Shown here: positions 46,516 through 57,110 of the stretch, piece by piece
Position numbering within the stretch: position 1 is the stretch's first letter
Layout: every line of letters starts with the position of its first letter
Assembly (NCBI GenBank): GCA_022820645.1
Contig: JAJEFD010000018.1
Coordinates: forward strand, 1-64,000
DNA from: Dehalococcoidia bacterium
Lineage (GTDB): Bacteria; Chloroflexota; Dehalococcoidia; Lucifugimonadales; Australimonadaceae
Reading direction: 5' to 3'
Length of the DNA: 64,000 bases
Made by a program: the position numbers and the translations under genes
Notes under the pieces: generated by a model
Told to the model about the DNA's origin: nothing
Databases searched by the model: none
What the model saw: only the letters and a program-made list of their open reading frames with translations

Positions 46516-47226
46516 ATGGCTGGCGCTAACCCCTTCTCGGTCAACAACACCCGCATACGCAGGCTCACCGTCGACGGCGAATCGCTCGTCGAGAAGACCA
46601 TCAGCCGCAATGCGCCGCTGGCCGTAACCTCCACCGAACTCAAGGCGGAGATGGACACGTACCGCGAGCAGTTGACCGCTGCGGGCGTCCCGATGCCGCG
46701 CGTCGCCGAAAGCCACGTCACGGACGGCGCTATCGTCTACCTCTGCGAGGACGGCGGTCCCAACCTGGTCGAGCGGTACGAGCAGCCTGACCTGCTCACC
46801 GATGGCCACGCGGACGTGCTGACGAGCGCCATCGGCATCATCAAACGCGCCATCGACGCCGGGCTCGCCATCGACCCGCACATCAAGAACTTCGTGGGGG
46901 AAGATGCCGACCTCGCCTACGTGGACTTCTCACCGCCGCTGACCATGGCCTACGTCGAGGCGCGTTGCGCGGTCGCCAAAGACACCGAACGGGACATCCT
47001 GCGGGAGAACTTCGCTTACTTCACGCCGTATTTCCTTCCTTACCACTTCGCCGGGGACTTCCTGAACGTCGACTCGTCCGCGGACAGGCTCTTCCCTGCT
47101 CTCCACTCACTGCTGACGGATACCGGACTCCTCTCCGGCGTCCCGCTTGCGGAGTTCATCTCTCGGGCCCGCGCCATCCGCGCATTGGAAGACCGCCGCC
47201 TGCAAGAGCACATCTACCTGATCTAG
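46516..47226 (+). CDS. Kinase-fold-like protein of unknown function
   Basis: This is a 236-residue protein. The segment AIVYLCEDGGPNLVERYE resembles a kinase hinge, and DAGLAIDPHIKNFVGEDADLAYVDFSPP looks like a catalytic loop (Asp...Lys-Asn) followed by a metal-binding Asp as in aminoglycoside-phosphotransferase-like kinases. The usual HxD is changed to Asp-Pro-His. The substrate is unknown. TAACAT six bases before the ATG with no Shine-Dalgarno indicates a leaderless transcript. Confidence 0.6.
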   Translation: MAGANPFSVNNTRIRRLTVDGESLVEKTISRNAPLAVTSTELKAEMDTYREQLTAAGVPMPRVAESHVTDGAIVYLCEDGGPNLVERYEQPDLLTDGHADVLTSAIGIIKRAIDAGLAIDPHIKNFVGEDADLAYVDFSPPLTMAYVEARCAVAKDTERDILRENFAYFTPYFLPYHFAGDFLNVDSSADRLFPALHSLLTDTGLLSGVPLAEFISRARAIRALEDRRLQEHIYLI

Positions 47227-47296
47227 ACCACGGAACGGTCTGCTGGCGAGGGACCTCCGGGTATCCTGAACGAAGCGCCCACTCGGAGGAGCTCAC

Positions 47297-48166
47297 ATCG
47301 ATCCACTGCACGGCATCTTCTGGGGCAGCCTCGGCCTTCTCTCCTGGGGCTTCGCAGACTATCTCGCGCGTTCAGTCTCGGTACGCATCGGGAGCCTGAG
47401 CACAGCCATCCTCGTCCAGGTGCTGGGACTCGCACTTCCTCTGCCCTTCGTCATCGCCGAACTCACAGCAAACGGGCTCGATGCGGACTGGGGGGCCATG
47501 GCGGTCTGGGCGCCGCTGGGCGCCGCATGCCTCGGCCTCGCCTATCTCGCCTACTACACGGGCTTGTACCGTGGCTCTGTGTCCGTGGTCACGAGCGCGG
47601 CATCAGCCTGGCTTGCCGTGACAGTCGCCGTGACCGTGCTCTTCTTCGGAGAGCGTATCTCGCCGCTGCAGATCGTTCTCATGGGCACCGTGCTCGGGGG
47701 CATCCTCATGCTCTCCGTGCAGCCGTCCACACGCTCCGGGGGCAGCGCCGGACTACTGTGGGGTCTCGGCGCAATGTTCGGACTCGGACTCGCGCTCGCC
47801 CTCTTGGACCGCGTTACTGAAGCATCCGACCCCATGCTGGCCGTGCTCATCGTACGAGCGCTCTCCATCGTCCCGGCCTATCTCTTCACTCGCTCACGCG
47901 GTGAGGTCATCCGACTCCCCCAGGGATGGGACGGCAAACGCCTGCTGCTGGCAGCGGCGCTGCTGGACTCGGGAGGCTACATCGGCTACAACCTCGGTGT
48001 CGATACAGCGCCCGTGGCCGTCGTTGCGCCGATCACGGCGGCGCACCCCGTCGTAACGATCGGGCTGGCGATAGTACTCCTGCGCGAGCGGCCGCGATCA
48101 CTGCAGTGGGCCGGCGCCGGCGTCACCGTAGCGGCGGTGATCGCGCTGAGTGCGGTCGCAGCCTAA
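47297..48166 (+). CDS. EamA/DMT-family transporter, non-canonical start
   Basis: This is a multi-pass membrane protein of about 289 residues with two EamA halves (first from GIFWGSLGLLSWGFADYLA, second from SAGLLWGLGAMFGLGLALAL), ten membrane segments in all. No ATG, GTG or TTG lies in frame before 47420, which would delete the first helices. GGAGGA at 47285-47290 is ideally placed for the ATC at 47297, so translation probably starts there or at the CTG at 47306. Likely a metabolite exporter; the substrate is unknown. Confidence 0.75.
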   Translation: MDPLHGIFWGSLGLLSWGFADYLARSVSVRIGSLSTAILVQVLGLALPLPFVIAELTANGLDADWGAMAVWAPLGAACLGLAYLAYYTGLYRGSVSVVTSAASAWLAVTVAVTVLFFGERISPLQIVLMGTVLGGILMLSVQPSTRSGGSAGLLWGLGAMFGLGLALALLDRVTEASDPMLAVLIVRALSIVPAYLFTRSRGEVIRLPQGWDGKRLLLAAALLDSGGYIGYNLGVDTAPVAVVAPITAAHPVVTIGLAIVLLRERPRSLQWAGAGVTVAAVIALSAVAA

Positions 48167-48241
48167 CCAACCCGCGCCAGACCGCCCTGTAGTCCGGGGC
48201 AAGGTACAATCCCCGCCTATCATCTATCTGGAGGCAGAGCG

Positions 48242-48556
48242 ATGCTCGTTCTCGTAGTGAGTGTGAAGGTGAAGCCGGGACGCGCGGACGATTACATAGC
48301 CGCGGTTCAGGCGGACGGCGAAGGAACGCACTCGAACGAGGAAGGCAACTTCCAGTTCAGCTGCGTCCGCGACCAGAACGATCCCGACCGCTTCTTCCTG
48401 TTCGAGGTCTACAAGGACGAGGCGGCGCTGGAGGCGCATCGCGGGATGCCGCACTTCCTGAAGTACCGCGAGGCGACAGCAGACATCTACGCCGAGGAGA
48501 CCGTGCGTCACATGTGCACCAACGTCTTCCCTCCCGACTCTTGGTGGACGTCCTGA
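48242..48556 (+). CDS. Antibiotic biosynthesis monooxygenase (ABM) domain protein
   Basis: This is a 104-residue single ABM ferredoxin-like domain: LVVSVKVKPGRADDYIAAV, NFQFSCVRDQNDPDRFFLFE and EAHRGMPHFLKYREAT. Members include LsrG and YgiN-like enzymes acting on small oxidised substrates. CTGGAGG precedes the ATG. It lies eight bases before the MFS transporter and is probably cotranscribed. Confidence 0.85.
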   Translation: MLVLVVSVKVKPGRADDYIAAVQADGEGTHSNEEGNFQFSCVRDQNDPDRFFLFEVYKDEAALEAHRGMPHFLKYREATADIYAEETVRHMCTNVFPPDSWWTS

Positions 48557-48563
48557 ATCGCCC

Positions 48564-49811
48564 GTGAGGCCTGAGCGCTGGCCGTTCTTCTACGGCTGGG
48601 TCATAGTCGGGGTTGCATTCGTCTCCTCCGGAATCGGTTCCGGGGCGGCGATCTGGGGACCGAGTGTCCTGCTCCTCCCGATGACCGGAGAACTCGGATG
48701 GTCACGGGCTGAGTTCTTCTCGGCGTTCCTGGTTCGCGAGCTGATCATCGGCTTGGCCGCGCCGCTCGTCGGGCCGCTATACGACACCAAACACGGGCCG
48801 CGCATCCTCGCATTGATAGGCGCGGTGCTGCTCGGTCTCTCGATGGCGCTCATCCAGAACGTCACGGAACTGTGGCAGTTCATCGCGCTGTTCGGCGCAT
48901 TGGGTGGGATAGCGGAACTGGGGGGCGGCTTCTTCATCTCTCAGGCACTGGTGCCCAAGTGGTTCATACGGAAACGCGGGCGCGCGCTCGGCGTCTCAAT
49001 CATGGGCGTCGGACTGGGAGCCCTCGTATTCCCCACCGCCATCTCCATGCTCATCGAGGCCGTGGGCTGGCGCGGTGCGTGGCTGTGGTTCGGCGTGGGC
49101 ATCGGCAGCATCGCGTTCGTGCTTGCGTTGCTCATGCGCACGACGCCGGAAGACGCGGGGCTGCTGCCCGACGGGAGTACGGTCCGCAGAGGCGGGCAAG
49201 GCGAAGCCCCAGTAGCCGCCGAAGAGCGTTCGCTGACGCGGCGGGAGGCGGTGCGGACACCGGCATTCTGGCTGCTGCTTGCGGCATTCAGCTTGGTTGG
49301 ACTCGGAATCACCGGTTTCCAGAGCAACTGGCATCCCTTCCTCGTGGAGACCGGGTTCGGGCCAGCAGAGGCATCGTTCGGTATCGCTATCTACGGACTC
49401 GTGTCAGGACTGGTGCGGCCCGGCTGGGGACTGCTCGGCGAGCGCTACCCTGCCCGCTATCTCTTGGGAGGTGTCTCTGTAGCAACCGCCATGCTCATCA
49501 TGGTTTTTCTGAACGTACGGGGGATGACTGCGCTGATACCCATCATGTTCATGGCCGGTTCCATCATGGGTGGCTACCTCATCCTGCGTGCTCTGCTGAC
49601 CGCCAACTACTTCGGCAGAGCACACCTCGGTGCGGTGAACAGTCTCTTCAGGCCGATCGTCATGGGCACTGGGGCAGCGGGGCCGATCCTGTTCGGCGCG
49701 CTTTACGACCTGCAGGGCGGCTATACGCTCGCGTTCCTCACCGCCGCTCTGGCATGGGGAGCATCGGGCGTTATCGTGCTGCTGGCGAAGCCTCCACGCG
49801 CTCGTCAATAA
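48564..49811 (+). CDS. MFS transporter
   Basis: This is a 415-residue, 12-helix protein. Characteristic MFS loops: GPLYDTKHGPRILALIGA between helices 2 and 3 and ERYPARYLLGGVSVATAML in the second half, with a hydrophilic central loop near 200-225. The style is that of the monocarboxylate/OFA subfamily. It starts at GTG, directly downstream of the ABM gene. The cargo is probably an organic acid. Confidence 0.85.
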   Translation: MRPERWPFFYGWVIVGVAFVSSGIGSGAAIWGPSVLLLPMTGELGWSRAEFFSAFLVRELIIGLAAPLVGPLYDTKHGPRILALIGAVLLGLSMALIQNVTELWQFIALFGALGGIAELGGGFFISQALVPKWFIRKRGRALGVSIMGVGLGALVFPTAISMLIEAVGWRGAWLWFGVGIGSIAFVLALLMRTTPEDAGLLPDGSTVRRGGQGEAPVAAEERSLTRREAVRTPAFWLLLAAFSLVGLGITGFQSNWHPFLVETGFGPAEASFGIAIYGLVSGLVRPGWGLLGERYPARYLLGGVSVATAMLIMVFLNVRGMTALIPIMFMAGSIMGGYLILRALLTANYFGRAHLGAVNSLFRPIVMGTGAAGPILFGALYDLQGGYTLAFLTAALAWGASGVIVLLAKPPRARQ

Positions 49812-49972
49812 CCACACGTGCAGACCGTGAACGTACTAAGAACCTATGTCATATACATAGAATGAAGGAAATCACTTTAGCACCGATCGATATCTTGTGT
49901 AATTTACATAGAGCAGGTATTGTTAACCGACCTAGAATCAGGCAGTTATTCCTTCGGCACGAAAGGTGGTCC

Positions 49973-50146
49973 ATGCGCCCTGGACTCGTTTTCATAGGCC
50001 TCTTCGCTCTGCTCATGGTCGTGTACTTCAGCTTCCAGAGCATGCTTGGCACTGTGACGACCATCGTGCTCCAGGCAGCCATCGTACTCGCGCTCCTGGG
50101 CTCCGCGCTCTGGTTGCGGAAGCGGTTCTCGCCCCCTGAGAGCTGA
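49973..50146 (+). CDS. Small two-helix membrane protein
   Basis: A 57-residue protein: two transmembrane helices (GLVFIGLFALLMVVYFSFQS and TIVLQAAIVLALLGSALWL) and a basic C-terminal LRKRFS tail. AAAGGTGGT precedes the ATG. The upstream 150 bases are AT-rich and carry no other gene. Function unknown. Confidence 0.55.
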   Translation: MRPGLVFIGLFALLMVVYFSFQSMLGTVTTIVLQAAIVLALLGSALWLRKRFSPPES

Positions 50147-50198
50147 CGCTCAAGCACGGCTGGCGATCGCCCGTTCACTTCGACGAGTTCTCACCTGT

Positions 50199-51677
50199 CT
50201 AGAAATCGACGGGCAGTGTCGAAACAGTCCCGCTGGCAACGTCGAGTACGCGCAACGCATGGTTGTTCGTGTCTGCCACGTATATCTTTCCGCCCCATAT
50301 GCTCAATCCGCCCGGTTCATGGAACCGCGACGATGCAAGCGCTCCGTCCTCATAACCCGGCTCCCCGGTGCCTGCCATCGTTGCAACTACGAACGTCTCC
50401 GTTCCCACGCGCTTGATCTTGTTGTTGTACGTATCCGCGACGTAGACGACTCCCCCCTCAACCGCAACGCCGAGCGGATGCTGCATCCGTGCCGATGACG
50501 TGGCCCCATCCATGTCGCCGAAGTCGAACAGACCTGCGCCGACCAATGTAGTTACCTGATGCGCAGTGATGAGGTCGGCCTGGCGTATCGCGCTCGTCTC
50601 GCTGTCCGCGAAGAAGAGCACGCCATCCTCATCGGCAACGATGCCGCTGGGCTGTGCAAGCAGCGCATCTTCGGGCGGCCCGTCAACGATGCCTTCGCCA
50701 CCGGTACCCGCGATTGCCTGCACCAGGCCGTTCTCGAGGTCGTACATCCACAACTGGTGGCTGCCCGCCATCGCAATGAACAGCCGTCTTCCGACGAGTG
50801 CCACATCCCACGGCGAGCGTAACGGGACCGTTGGTCCAGGCCCACCATCGACCCTCCCGGTCCCGCGTTCGCCTGTCCCCACCACCGTCTCGACCACCGC
50901 CATCTCGAGGTCTACCGCACGGATGGCGTGATTGCCAGTATCGGCGACATACAGCACATCACCCGATAGCGCCATGCCCTGCGGATTGTTGAAGCGCGCG
51001 CCTTCCGGCACGCCGTCCGCGAAGCCCTCGTCTCCGCTGCCGATGACCGTCTGTATCTCGCCTCCCGGATCAGTGACCAGCACACGGTGATGGCCGGAGT
51101 CCGCGATGAACAGCCGCTCTCCGGCAGGGTCGGTGAGCACCTTACCGGGGTAGCAGAGCAAGCCGGAGCGAGGAGTCTCTATGTCGTACGCCTGCGGCCC
51201 GGGCCTGAGCGTTCCCTCGACGCGAAAGACCTCCAGCATCTTGCGGATCAACTCCGCGCCCTGATCGAATCCCAGCTCACCTTCCACTTTCCCGATGACT
51301 CTTCCGGCCGGGTCCACGAACATCAGCGTCGGCCAGGCGCGCACGGCGTACTGCCGCCACGTCTCCATCGAAGCGTCGTTGAGCACGGGGTGGCGTATCC
51401 CGTAACGCATCACGGCCTGGCGCACGTTCTCCGTGGCGCGCTCCTCGTCGAACTTCGCAGTATGCACGCCCACCACGGCGAGCTCCTCCGGGAACTCGCG
51501 CTCCAGCCGCTGGACCGTTGGCAAGAGGTGCATGCAATTGATGCAGCAGTACGTCCAGAAATCGAGCAGGAGCAGTTTCCCGGCGAAGTCGGCCAGCCGC
51601 AGCGGGCGGTCCGTGTTCAGCCAGTCGGCGTCCGCGGGGAATTCGGGCGCGTTCACCCTGCCGTAGTCACTGGTCAT
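50199..51677 (-). CDS. Thioredoxin-like / NHL-repeat protein (NHLRC2-like)
   Basis: This is a 492-residue protein. The N-terminal thioredoxin-like domain has the redox motif CINC (45-48, within DFWTYCCINCMHLL) and the cis-Pro segment AWPTLMFVD. From about residue 175 a six-bladed NHL beta-propeller follows, with repeats such as LFIADSGHHRVLV, LYVADTGNHAIRAV and VYVADTYNNKIKRV. This matches NHLRC2-type proteins; the substrate is unknown. There is no signal peptide. TACAAT lies six bases before the ATG, so the transcript is probably leaderless. Confidence 0.9.
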   Translation of the reverse strand: MTSDYGRVNAPEFPADADWLNTDRPLRLADFAGKLLLLDFWTYCCINCMHLLPTVQRLEREFPEELAVVGVHTAKFDEERATENVRQAVMRYGIRHPVLNDASMETWRQYAVRAWPTLMFVDPAGRVIGKVEGELGFDQGAELIRKMLEVFRVEGTLRPGPQAYDIETPRSGLLCYPGKVLTDPAGERLFIADSGHHRVLVTDPGGEIQTVIGSGDEGFADGVPEGARFNNPQGMALSGDVLYVADTGNHAIRAVDLEMAVVETVVGTGERGTGRVDGGPGPTVPLRSPWDVALVGRRLFIAMAGSHQLWMYDLENGLVQAIAGTGGEGIVDGPPEDALLAQPSGIVADEDGVLFFADSETSAIRQADLITAHQVTTLVGAGLFDFGDMDGATSSARMQHPLGVAVEGGVVYVADTYNNKIKRVGTETFVVATMAGTGEPGYEDGALASSRFHEPGGLSIWGGKIYVADTNNHALRVLDVASGTVSTLPVDF

Positions 51678-51748
51678 AGGGGAATTGTACCGCGCCGATT
51701 CTGGCGCGCCCCCGCTCCCGACACGCTCTGCGCTATAATCGAAGCCCC

Positions 51749-53224
51749 ATGACCGAGTACGAACCAGTCATCGGCCTCGAAGTGCACGCGCAGCTGCGAA
51801 CGAGCAGCAAGATGTACTGCGCATGCCCCGCCGACTACCAGGACGCCGAGCCGAACACCCGCGTCTGTCCGGTGTGTCTCGGGCTGCCCGGCTCCCTGCC
51901 CGTCATCAACCGCGAGGCCATCCGCTCCATCATCACAATCGGGCTGGCGCTCCACTGCACCATCGCCCCTCACAGCAAGTTCGACCGCAAGAACTACCCC
52001 TATCCCGACCTGATGAAGGGGTACCAGATATCCCAGTACGACCTTCCCCTCTGTTCCAACGGCTACCTGGACGTAAGCGTAGACGGTGAGCGCCGCCGCG
52101 TGGGCATTGAGCGCGTCCACATGGAGGAGGACGTCGCCAAGCTGAGCCACCTGACCGACCCTGCCACAGGCGAGGGATACTCGCTCGTGGACGTGAACCG
52201 CTCCGGCGTTCCGCTCGTGGAGATGGTCAGCCGACCGGACATCCGCTCCGCGGAGGAGGCCCGGCAGTACCTCATGTCCTACCAGTCCATCCTTCGCTAC
52301 CTGGGCGTCTCGACCGCCAACATGGATGAGGGCTCGTTCCGTTGCGACGCCAACGTCAGCATTCGCCCCAAGGGCAGCGAAACGTTCGGCACGAAGGTCG
52401 AGGTCAAGAACATGAACTCGTTCCGCTCGGTCTTCCGCGCCATCGAGCACGAGGTCGAGCGCCAGGCGGACGTGCTGGAGTCCGGCGGACGCGTTGTGCA
52501 GGAGACGCGGGGGTGGCTGGAGGACAGGGGTGTCACGACCTCGCTCCGCAGCAAGGAAGAGGCGAACGACTACCGCTACTTCCCTGAGCCCGATCTGCCG
52601 CCGCTCAACGTGGACCCCGCATGGGTTGCCGAGATAGAGGAACTGCTGCCGGAACTGCCGGAGGAGCGCAGGCAGCGATTCGTCGACGAGTACGGTCTTC
52701 CGGTCTACGACGCCACGCTCCTCACCGCAACGCCCGGTCTGGCCGACTACTATGAGGCCACCGTCCGGCACGCCAGGGCGAGCGGCAGCTCGGACGCGGC
52801 GGCCAAGGCCGCAGCGAACTGGACGCTCACCGAACTGGGACGCCTCGCCAATGAGACGCACGCCGACATCCACGAATCGCCCGTGACCCCGGAGCGGCTC
52901 GCGGAGCTGCTGGGCATGCTGGAGAGCGGAGCGCTCGGCACTCCTCAGGGAAAGCGTGCCATCGAGGAGATGTTCCGCACGGGCAGGTCCGCGAAGGAGG
53001 TCGTGACCGACCTTGGACTCGTCCAGATCTCGGACTCAAGCGCACTCGCCGACGCGGTCGCTCAGGCCATAGACGGGAACCCTCAGGCGGTTGCAGACTA
53101 TCTGGCGGGGAAGGAGACCGCGGCCAAGTTCCTCGTGGGGCAGGTGATGAAGGCGACGCGCGGCAACGCCAACCCATCGGTCGTGGCCGGGCTCATCGTC
53201 GAGCAGTTGGACACGATGAAATAG
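51749..53224 (+). CDS. gatB: Aspartyl/glutamyl-tRNA amidotransferase subunit B
   Basis: This is a 491-residue full-length GatB: YEPVIGLEVHAQLRTSSKMY, CPVCLGLPGSLPVIN, FDRKNYPYPDLMKGYQISQYD, VDVNRSGVPLVEMVSRPD, GSFRCDANVS and EVKNMNSFRSVFRAIEHE, then the tail domain. It converts Glu-tRNA(Gln) and Asp-tRNA(Asn) to the amides with GatA and GatC, which are not in the window. TATAAT lies nine bases before the ATG, giving a very short leader. Confidence 0.97.
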   Translation: MTEYEPVIGLEVHAQLRTSSKMYCACPADYQDAEPNTRVCPVCLGLPGSLPVINREAIRSIITIGLALHCTIAPHSKFDRKNYPYPDLMKGYQISQYDLPLCSNGYLDVSVDGERRRVGIERVHMEEDVAKLSHLTDPATGEGYSLVDVNRSGVPLVEMVSRPDIRSAEEARQYLMSYQSILRYLGVSTANMDEGSFRCDANVSIRPKGSETFGTKVEVKNMNSFRSVFRAIEHEVERQADVLESGGRVVQETRGWLEDRGVTTSLRSKEEANDYRYFPEPDLPPLNVDPAWVAEIEELLPELPEERRQRFVDEYGLPVYDATLLTATPGLADYYEATVRHARASGSSDAAAKAAANWTLTELGRLANETHADIHESPVTPERLAELLGMLESGALGTPQGKRAIEEMFRTGRSAKEVVTDLGLVQISDSSALADAVAQAIDGNPQAVADYLAGKETAAKFLVGQVMKATRGNANPSVVAGLIVEQLDTMK

Positions 53225-53238
53225 CCAGGGGGGAGCAC

Positions 53239-53457
53239 TTGGGAACCTACATCAGTTTCGCAGTCATCATCGTGGTCGTGCTGCTCGTGGCGAGCATCCT
53301 CATGCAGGTGCGCGGCGCGGGTGGCGGCCTCTTCGGCGCGGGCTCCATCCAGTCCTACCGGACGCGGCGCGGGGTTGAGCGCACGCTCTTCCAGTTCACC
53401 ATCGGACTGGGCGTCATCTTCGTCATCCTCGCAGTCCTCAACCTGACCGTCACCTAG
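53239..53457 (+). CDS. secG: Preprotein translocase subunit SecG
   Basis: A 72-residue protein with two hydrophobic helices separated by the SecG loop VRGAGGGLFGAGSIQSYRTR and RGVERTLFQFT. Part of the SecYEG channel. Starts at TTG with AGGGGGGAG upstream, 14 bases after gatB. The 3' end overlaps the convergent reductase gene by eight bases. Confidence 0.9.
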   Translation: MGTYISFAVIIVVVLLVASILMQVRGAGGGLFGAGSIQSYRTRRGVERTLFQFTIGLGVIFVILAVLNLTVT

Positions 53458-54310
53458 GCCACAGCGACGCGAAGTAGTCCTCCAGCCGCCGCTCGCCGAC
53501 TACAGGCGCGACCATGTCGACCGCCGACTCTGCGATCCGGTAGACCGCCGAGTCGTACCCGTGCCGTCCCGTGAACCGCCTGAACGCGGCCCGCAGTTGC
53601 GCCCGCCACAGGTAGGAGAAGCGCACGTCCGCATCGCCAGCAGCAGCCGCAGCCATCCCGGCTATCTCCTCCCAGGTCAGCACTTCCGGCCCGCCGACGT
53701 CCACTTCCTCTTCCCGGCCTTCCAAACCGTCGACGAGCGCCTTCGCCACGTCCGCTTCGTGAATGGGGTTCGTCTGCGCCTGCCCCGTGCCAACCATCGA
53801 CAGCTTCCCGCGCCTGCGTGCGCGCTCCACAAGCGGGACGAGCCGCGCGAACGTGACGGTAGGCCGCACGATGAGGTGGTCGATAGAGGACAGGCGCATC
53901 GCGGCGGCGAATGACTCGTGCGCCCGGACGTACTCCATCATGCCGAGGAAGCGCCCACCGTACACGGAGACGTACCCGAACCGCCGCACGCCCGCTTCCT
54001 CAGCCTCACGCAGCAGGCTTCGATTGCCTCCGTCGTCTACTGCAAAGAACGCCTCGACCTTGTAGGTGAACAGCCTCGACGCGAAGCTCGCACCCGCGCA
54101 CGAGACGACGGCGTCAGCACCTGCGCACGACCCTTCCAGCGTTCGCGGGTTGAGCAGGTTGCCGACGAATATCTCCTCCGGCTCCGTGGTCAAACGTGCG
54201 GGCTCGCGGACCAACGCACGGACGCGGGTGCCGCGGGACTGCAGTTCGCGCACGACCTCTGCACCGATGGCGCCGGTTGCGCCCGCGACCACAACGAGGG
54301 GCAGGCTCAC
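53450..54310 (-). CDS. NAD(P)-binding epimerase/reductase-like protein
   Basis: This is a 286-residue Rossmann protein of the atypical SDR/NmrA-like type: VVVAGATGAIGAEVVRELQS for the dinucleotide, then VSCAGAS, and RRFGYVSVYGGRFLGMMEYV in place of a strict Tyr-x3-Lys. The GTG at 54310 overlaps the stop of the FAD oxidase (GTGA), so the two are coupled. Substrate unknown. Confidence 0.8.
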   Translation of the reverse strand: MSLPLVVVAGATGAIGAEVVRELQSRGTRVRALVREPARLTTEPEEIFVGNLLNPRTLEGSCAGADAVVSCAGASFASRLFTYKVEAFFAVDDGGNRSLLREAEEAGVRRFGYVSVYGGRFLGMMEYVRAHESFAAAMRLSSIDHLIVRPTVTFARLVPLVERARRRGKLSMVGTGQAQTNPIHEADVAKALVDGLEGREEEVDVGGPEVLTWEEIAGMAAAAAGDADVRFSYLWRAQLRAAFRRFTGRHGYDSAVYRIAESAVDMVAPVVGERRLEDYFASLWPR

Positions 54311-55728
54311 AGCCCCAGCTTCTCCGGGTTCAGGATGCCGTTGGGGTCGACCGCGCGCTTGAGCCGACGGGCAAGCAACAGAGCGTCGCCCCACTCCCGC
54401 TCGGCCCAGCCGCCGAGCTTCACGCCGAGGCCGTGGCAGTATTCGACTCCCCCGCCGAGGCGCAGCGCCTCCTCCAGCATGGCGTCGACCGCCTGCTTCA
54501 GAGCCAACGTCGCTGCATCGCCTCCGTTCTCACCCTGCGTTGACCGTACGAATACGGAGAAGAGTTCCGGGTGCGTCCAGACGGCGGACTCCCTGATGTC
54601 CAGGCCGTAACGGGCAGCGATCTCCTCGCAGGTGCGCTTGTAGGCGAGCACCCGGGAGACGGGCATCGCGACGTGCAGGTAGTCGGCGTAACGCCACCGC
54701 TGCTCCTTCCAGCGTTCCGTCGGGCGCAGCGGACGGGTGTGGTCGCGCCAGCGCTCGGCGACGGCGTGCCGCGTCTCCCAGTACTCGCGTGTCGGACCGG
54801 GGCCGAGGTCGCGGCCGCCCGCCGACAGCGCCTCGGCCATCGTGCGGGTGTGCTGCGCCTCCACCTGCTCACGGTAGCCCTCGAAACCGAGGTAGAGGAT
54901 GCACGGCGCGGCGTTCTCCGGAGTGCCGGGTTCCTCGGTGAGGTCTATGAGCGCGGGCACGAGGCCGATGTCGAACAGGCGCACAACGACCGGGTAGCCC
55001 CGCTCGAACGTGTCGAACCCCACCGACGCGAACTCGCGCACCTCCGGCAGGGCGCGCAGGTCGATCGTGGCCTCGGTGATGACGCCCATCGTGCCCTCGG
55101 CGCCGGCGAACAACCCTTTCAGCATCGGGCCGCTGCTCTGCCGCTGGAGGGCGCGCGTCCGCACGACCTCGCCGCTGCCCAGCACCACCTCGAGCGCGCG
55201 CACCTGCTGCCCCATCGAGCCGTACCTGCTGGCGCGGTACCCGACGCTGTCCGTCGATATCGCGCCGCCGACCGTGGCTATCGGCACGCTCCACGGGTCG
55301 TGCCCCAGCATCATGCCGTGGTCACGAGCAGCGGCGTCGAGGTCGGCGAGGTAGACGCCGGGCTGCACGCGGGCCGTCCTGTCCTCGCGGCTCACTTCGA
55401 CGATACGGTCCATGCGCCGGAGATCGAGCGCGATGCCGCCGCGCACCGGCACGACCGCGCCCATGACGCCGGTGCCGCCGCCGTACGGCACGATCGGTAT
55501 GCCGCGCTCGGACGCGAACGCCACCACCGCCGCGACTTCTGCCGTAGTCGCCGGACGCGCCACTGCGTCCACCCGCGCCCCGGCCAGTTCCGAGCGTCCG
55601 CCAAGCCGGTGCACGGTCACCGCATCGAACGACAGCCGCTCGCGGGACTCGTCGTCGGTCAGCACATGCTCCGCGCCAACGATGGTGGCGAGGGCATCGC
55701 GGAGGTCGGTAGCAGACGTGGTGCTCAT
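54307..55728 (-). CDS. FAD-linked oxidase (GlcD/AGPS type)
   Basis: This 473-residue protein has a PCMH FAD domain: VVPYGGGTGVMGA-like segment (IPIVPYGGGTGVMGAVVPVR), LDLRRMDRIVEV, VGGAISTDSVGYRASRYGSM and LFAGAEGTMGVITEATIDLR. The C-terminal cap has EYCHGLGVKLGGWAEREWG and ends LKRAVDPNGILNPEKLGL, typical of glycolate oxidase GlcD and alkyl-dihydroxyacetonephosphate synthase. Substrate probably a 2-hydroxyacid or a phospho-ether precursor. Confidence 0.85.
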   Translation of the reverse strand: MSTTSATDLRDALATIVGAEHVLTDDESRERLSFDAVTVHRLGGRSELAGARVDAVARPATTAEVAAVVAFASERGIPIVPYGGGTGVMGAVVPVRGGIALDLRRMDRIVEVSREDRTARVQPGVYLADLDAAARDHGMMLGHDPWSVPIATVGGAISTDSVGYRASRYGSMGQQVRALEVVLGSGEVVRTRALQRQSSGPMLKGLFAGAEGTMGVITEATIDLRALPEVREFASVGFDTFERGYPVVVRLFDIGLVPALIDLTEEPGTPENAAPCILYLGFEGYREQVEAQHTRTMAEALSAGGRDLGPGPTREYWETRHAVAERWRDHTRPLRPTERWKEQRWRYADYLHVAMPVSRVLAYKRTCEEIAARYGLDIRESAVWTHPELFSVFVRSTQGENGGDAATLALKQAVDAMLEEALRLGGGVEYCHGLGVKLGGWAEREWGDALLLARRLKRAVDPNGILNPEKLGL

Positions 55729-55742
55729 GCCCGCGGGCCAGC

Positions 55743-57106
<1,364 letters not shown>

Positions 57107-57110
<4 letters not shown>

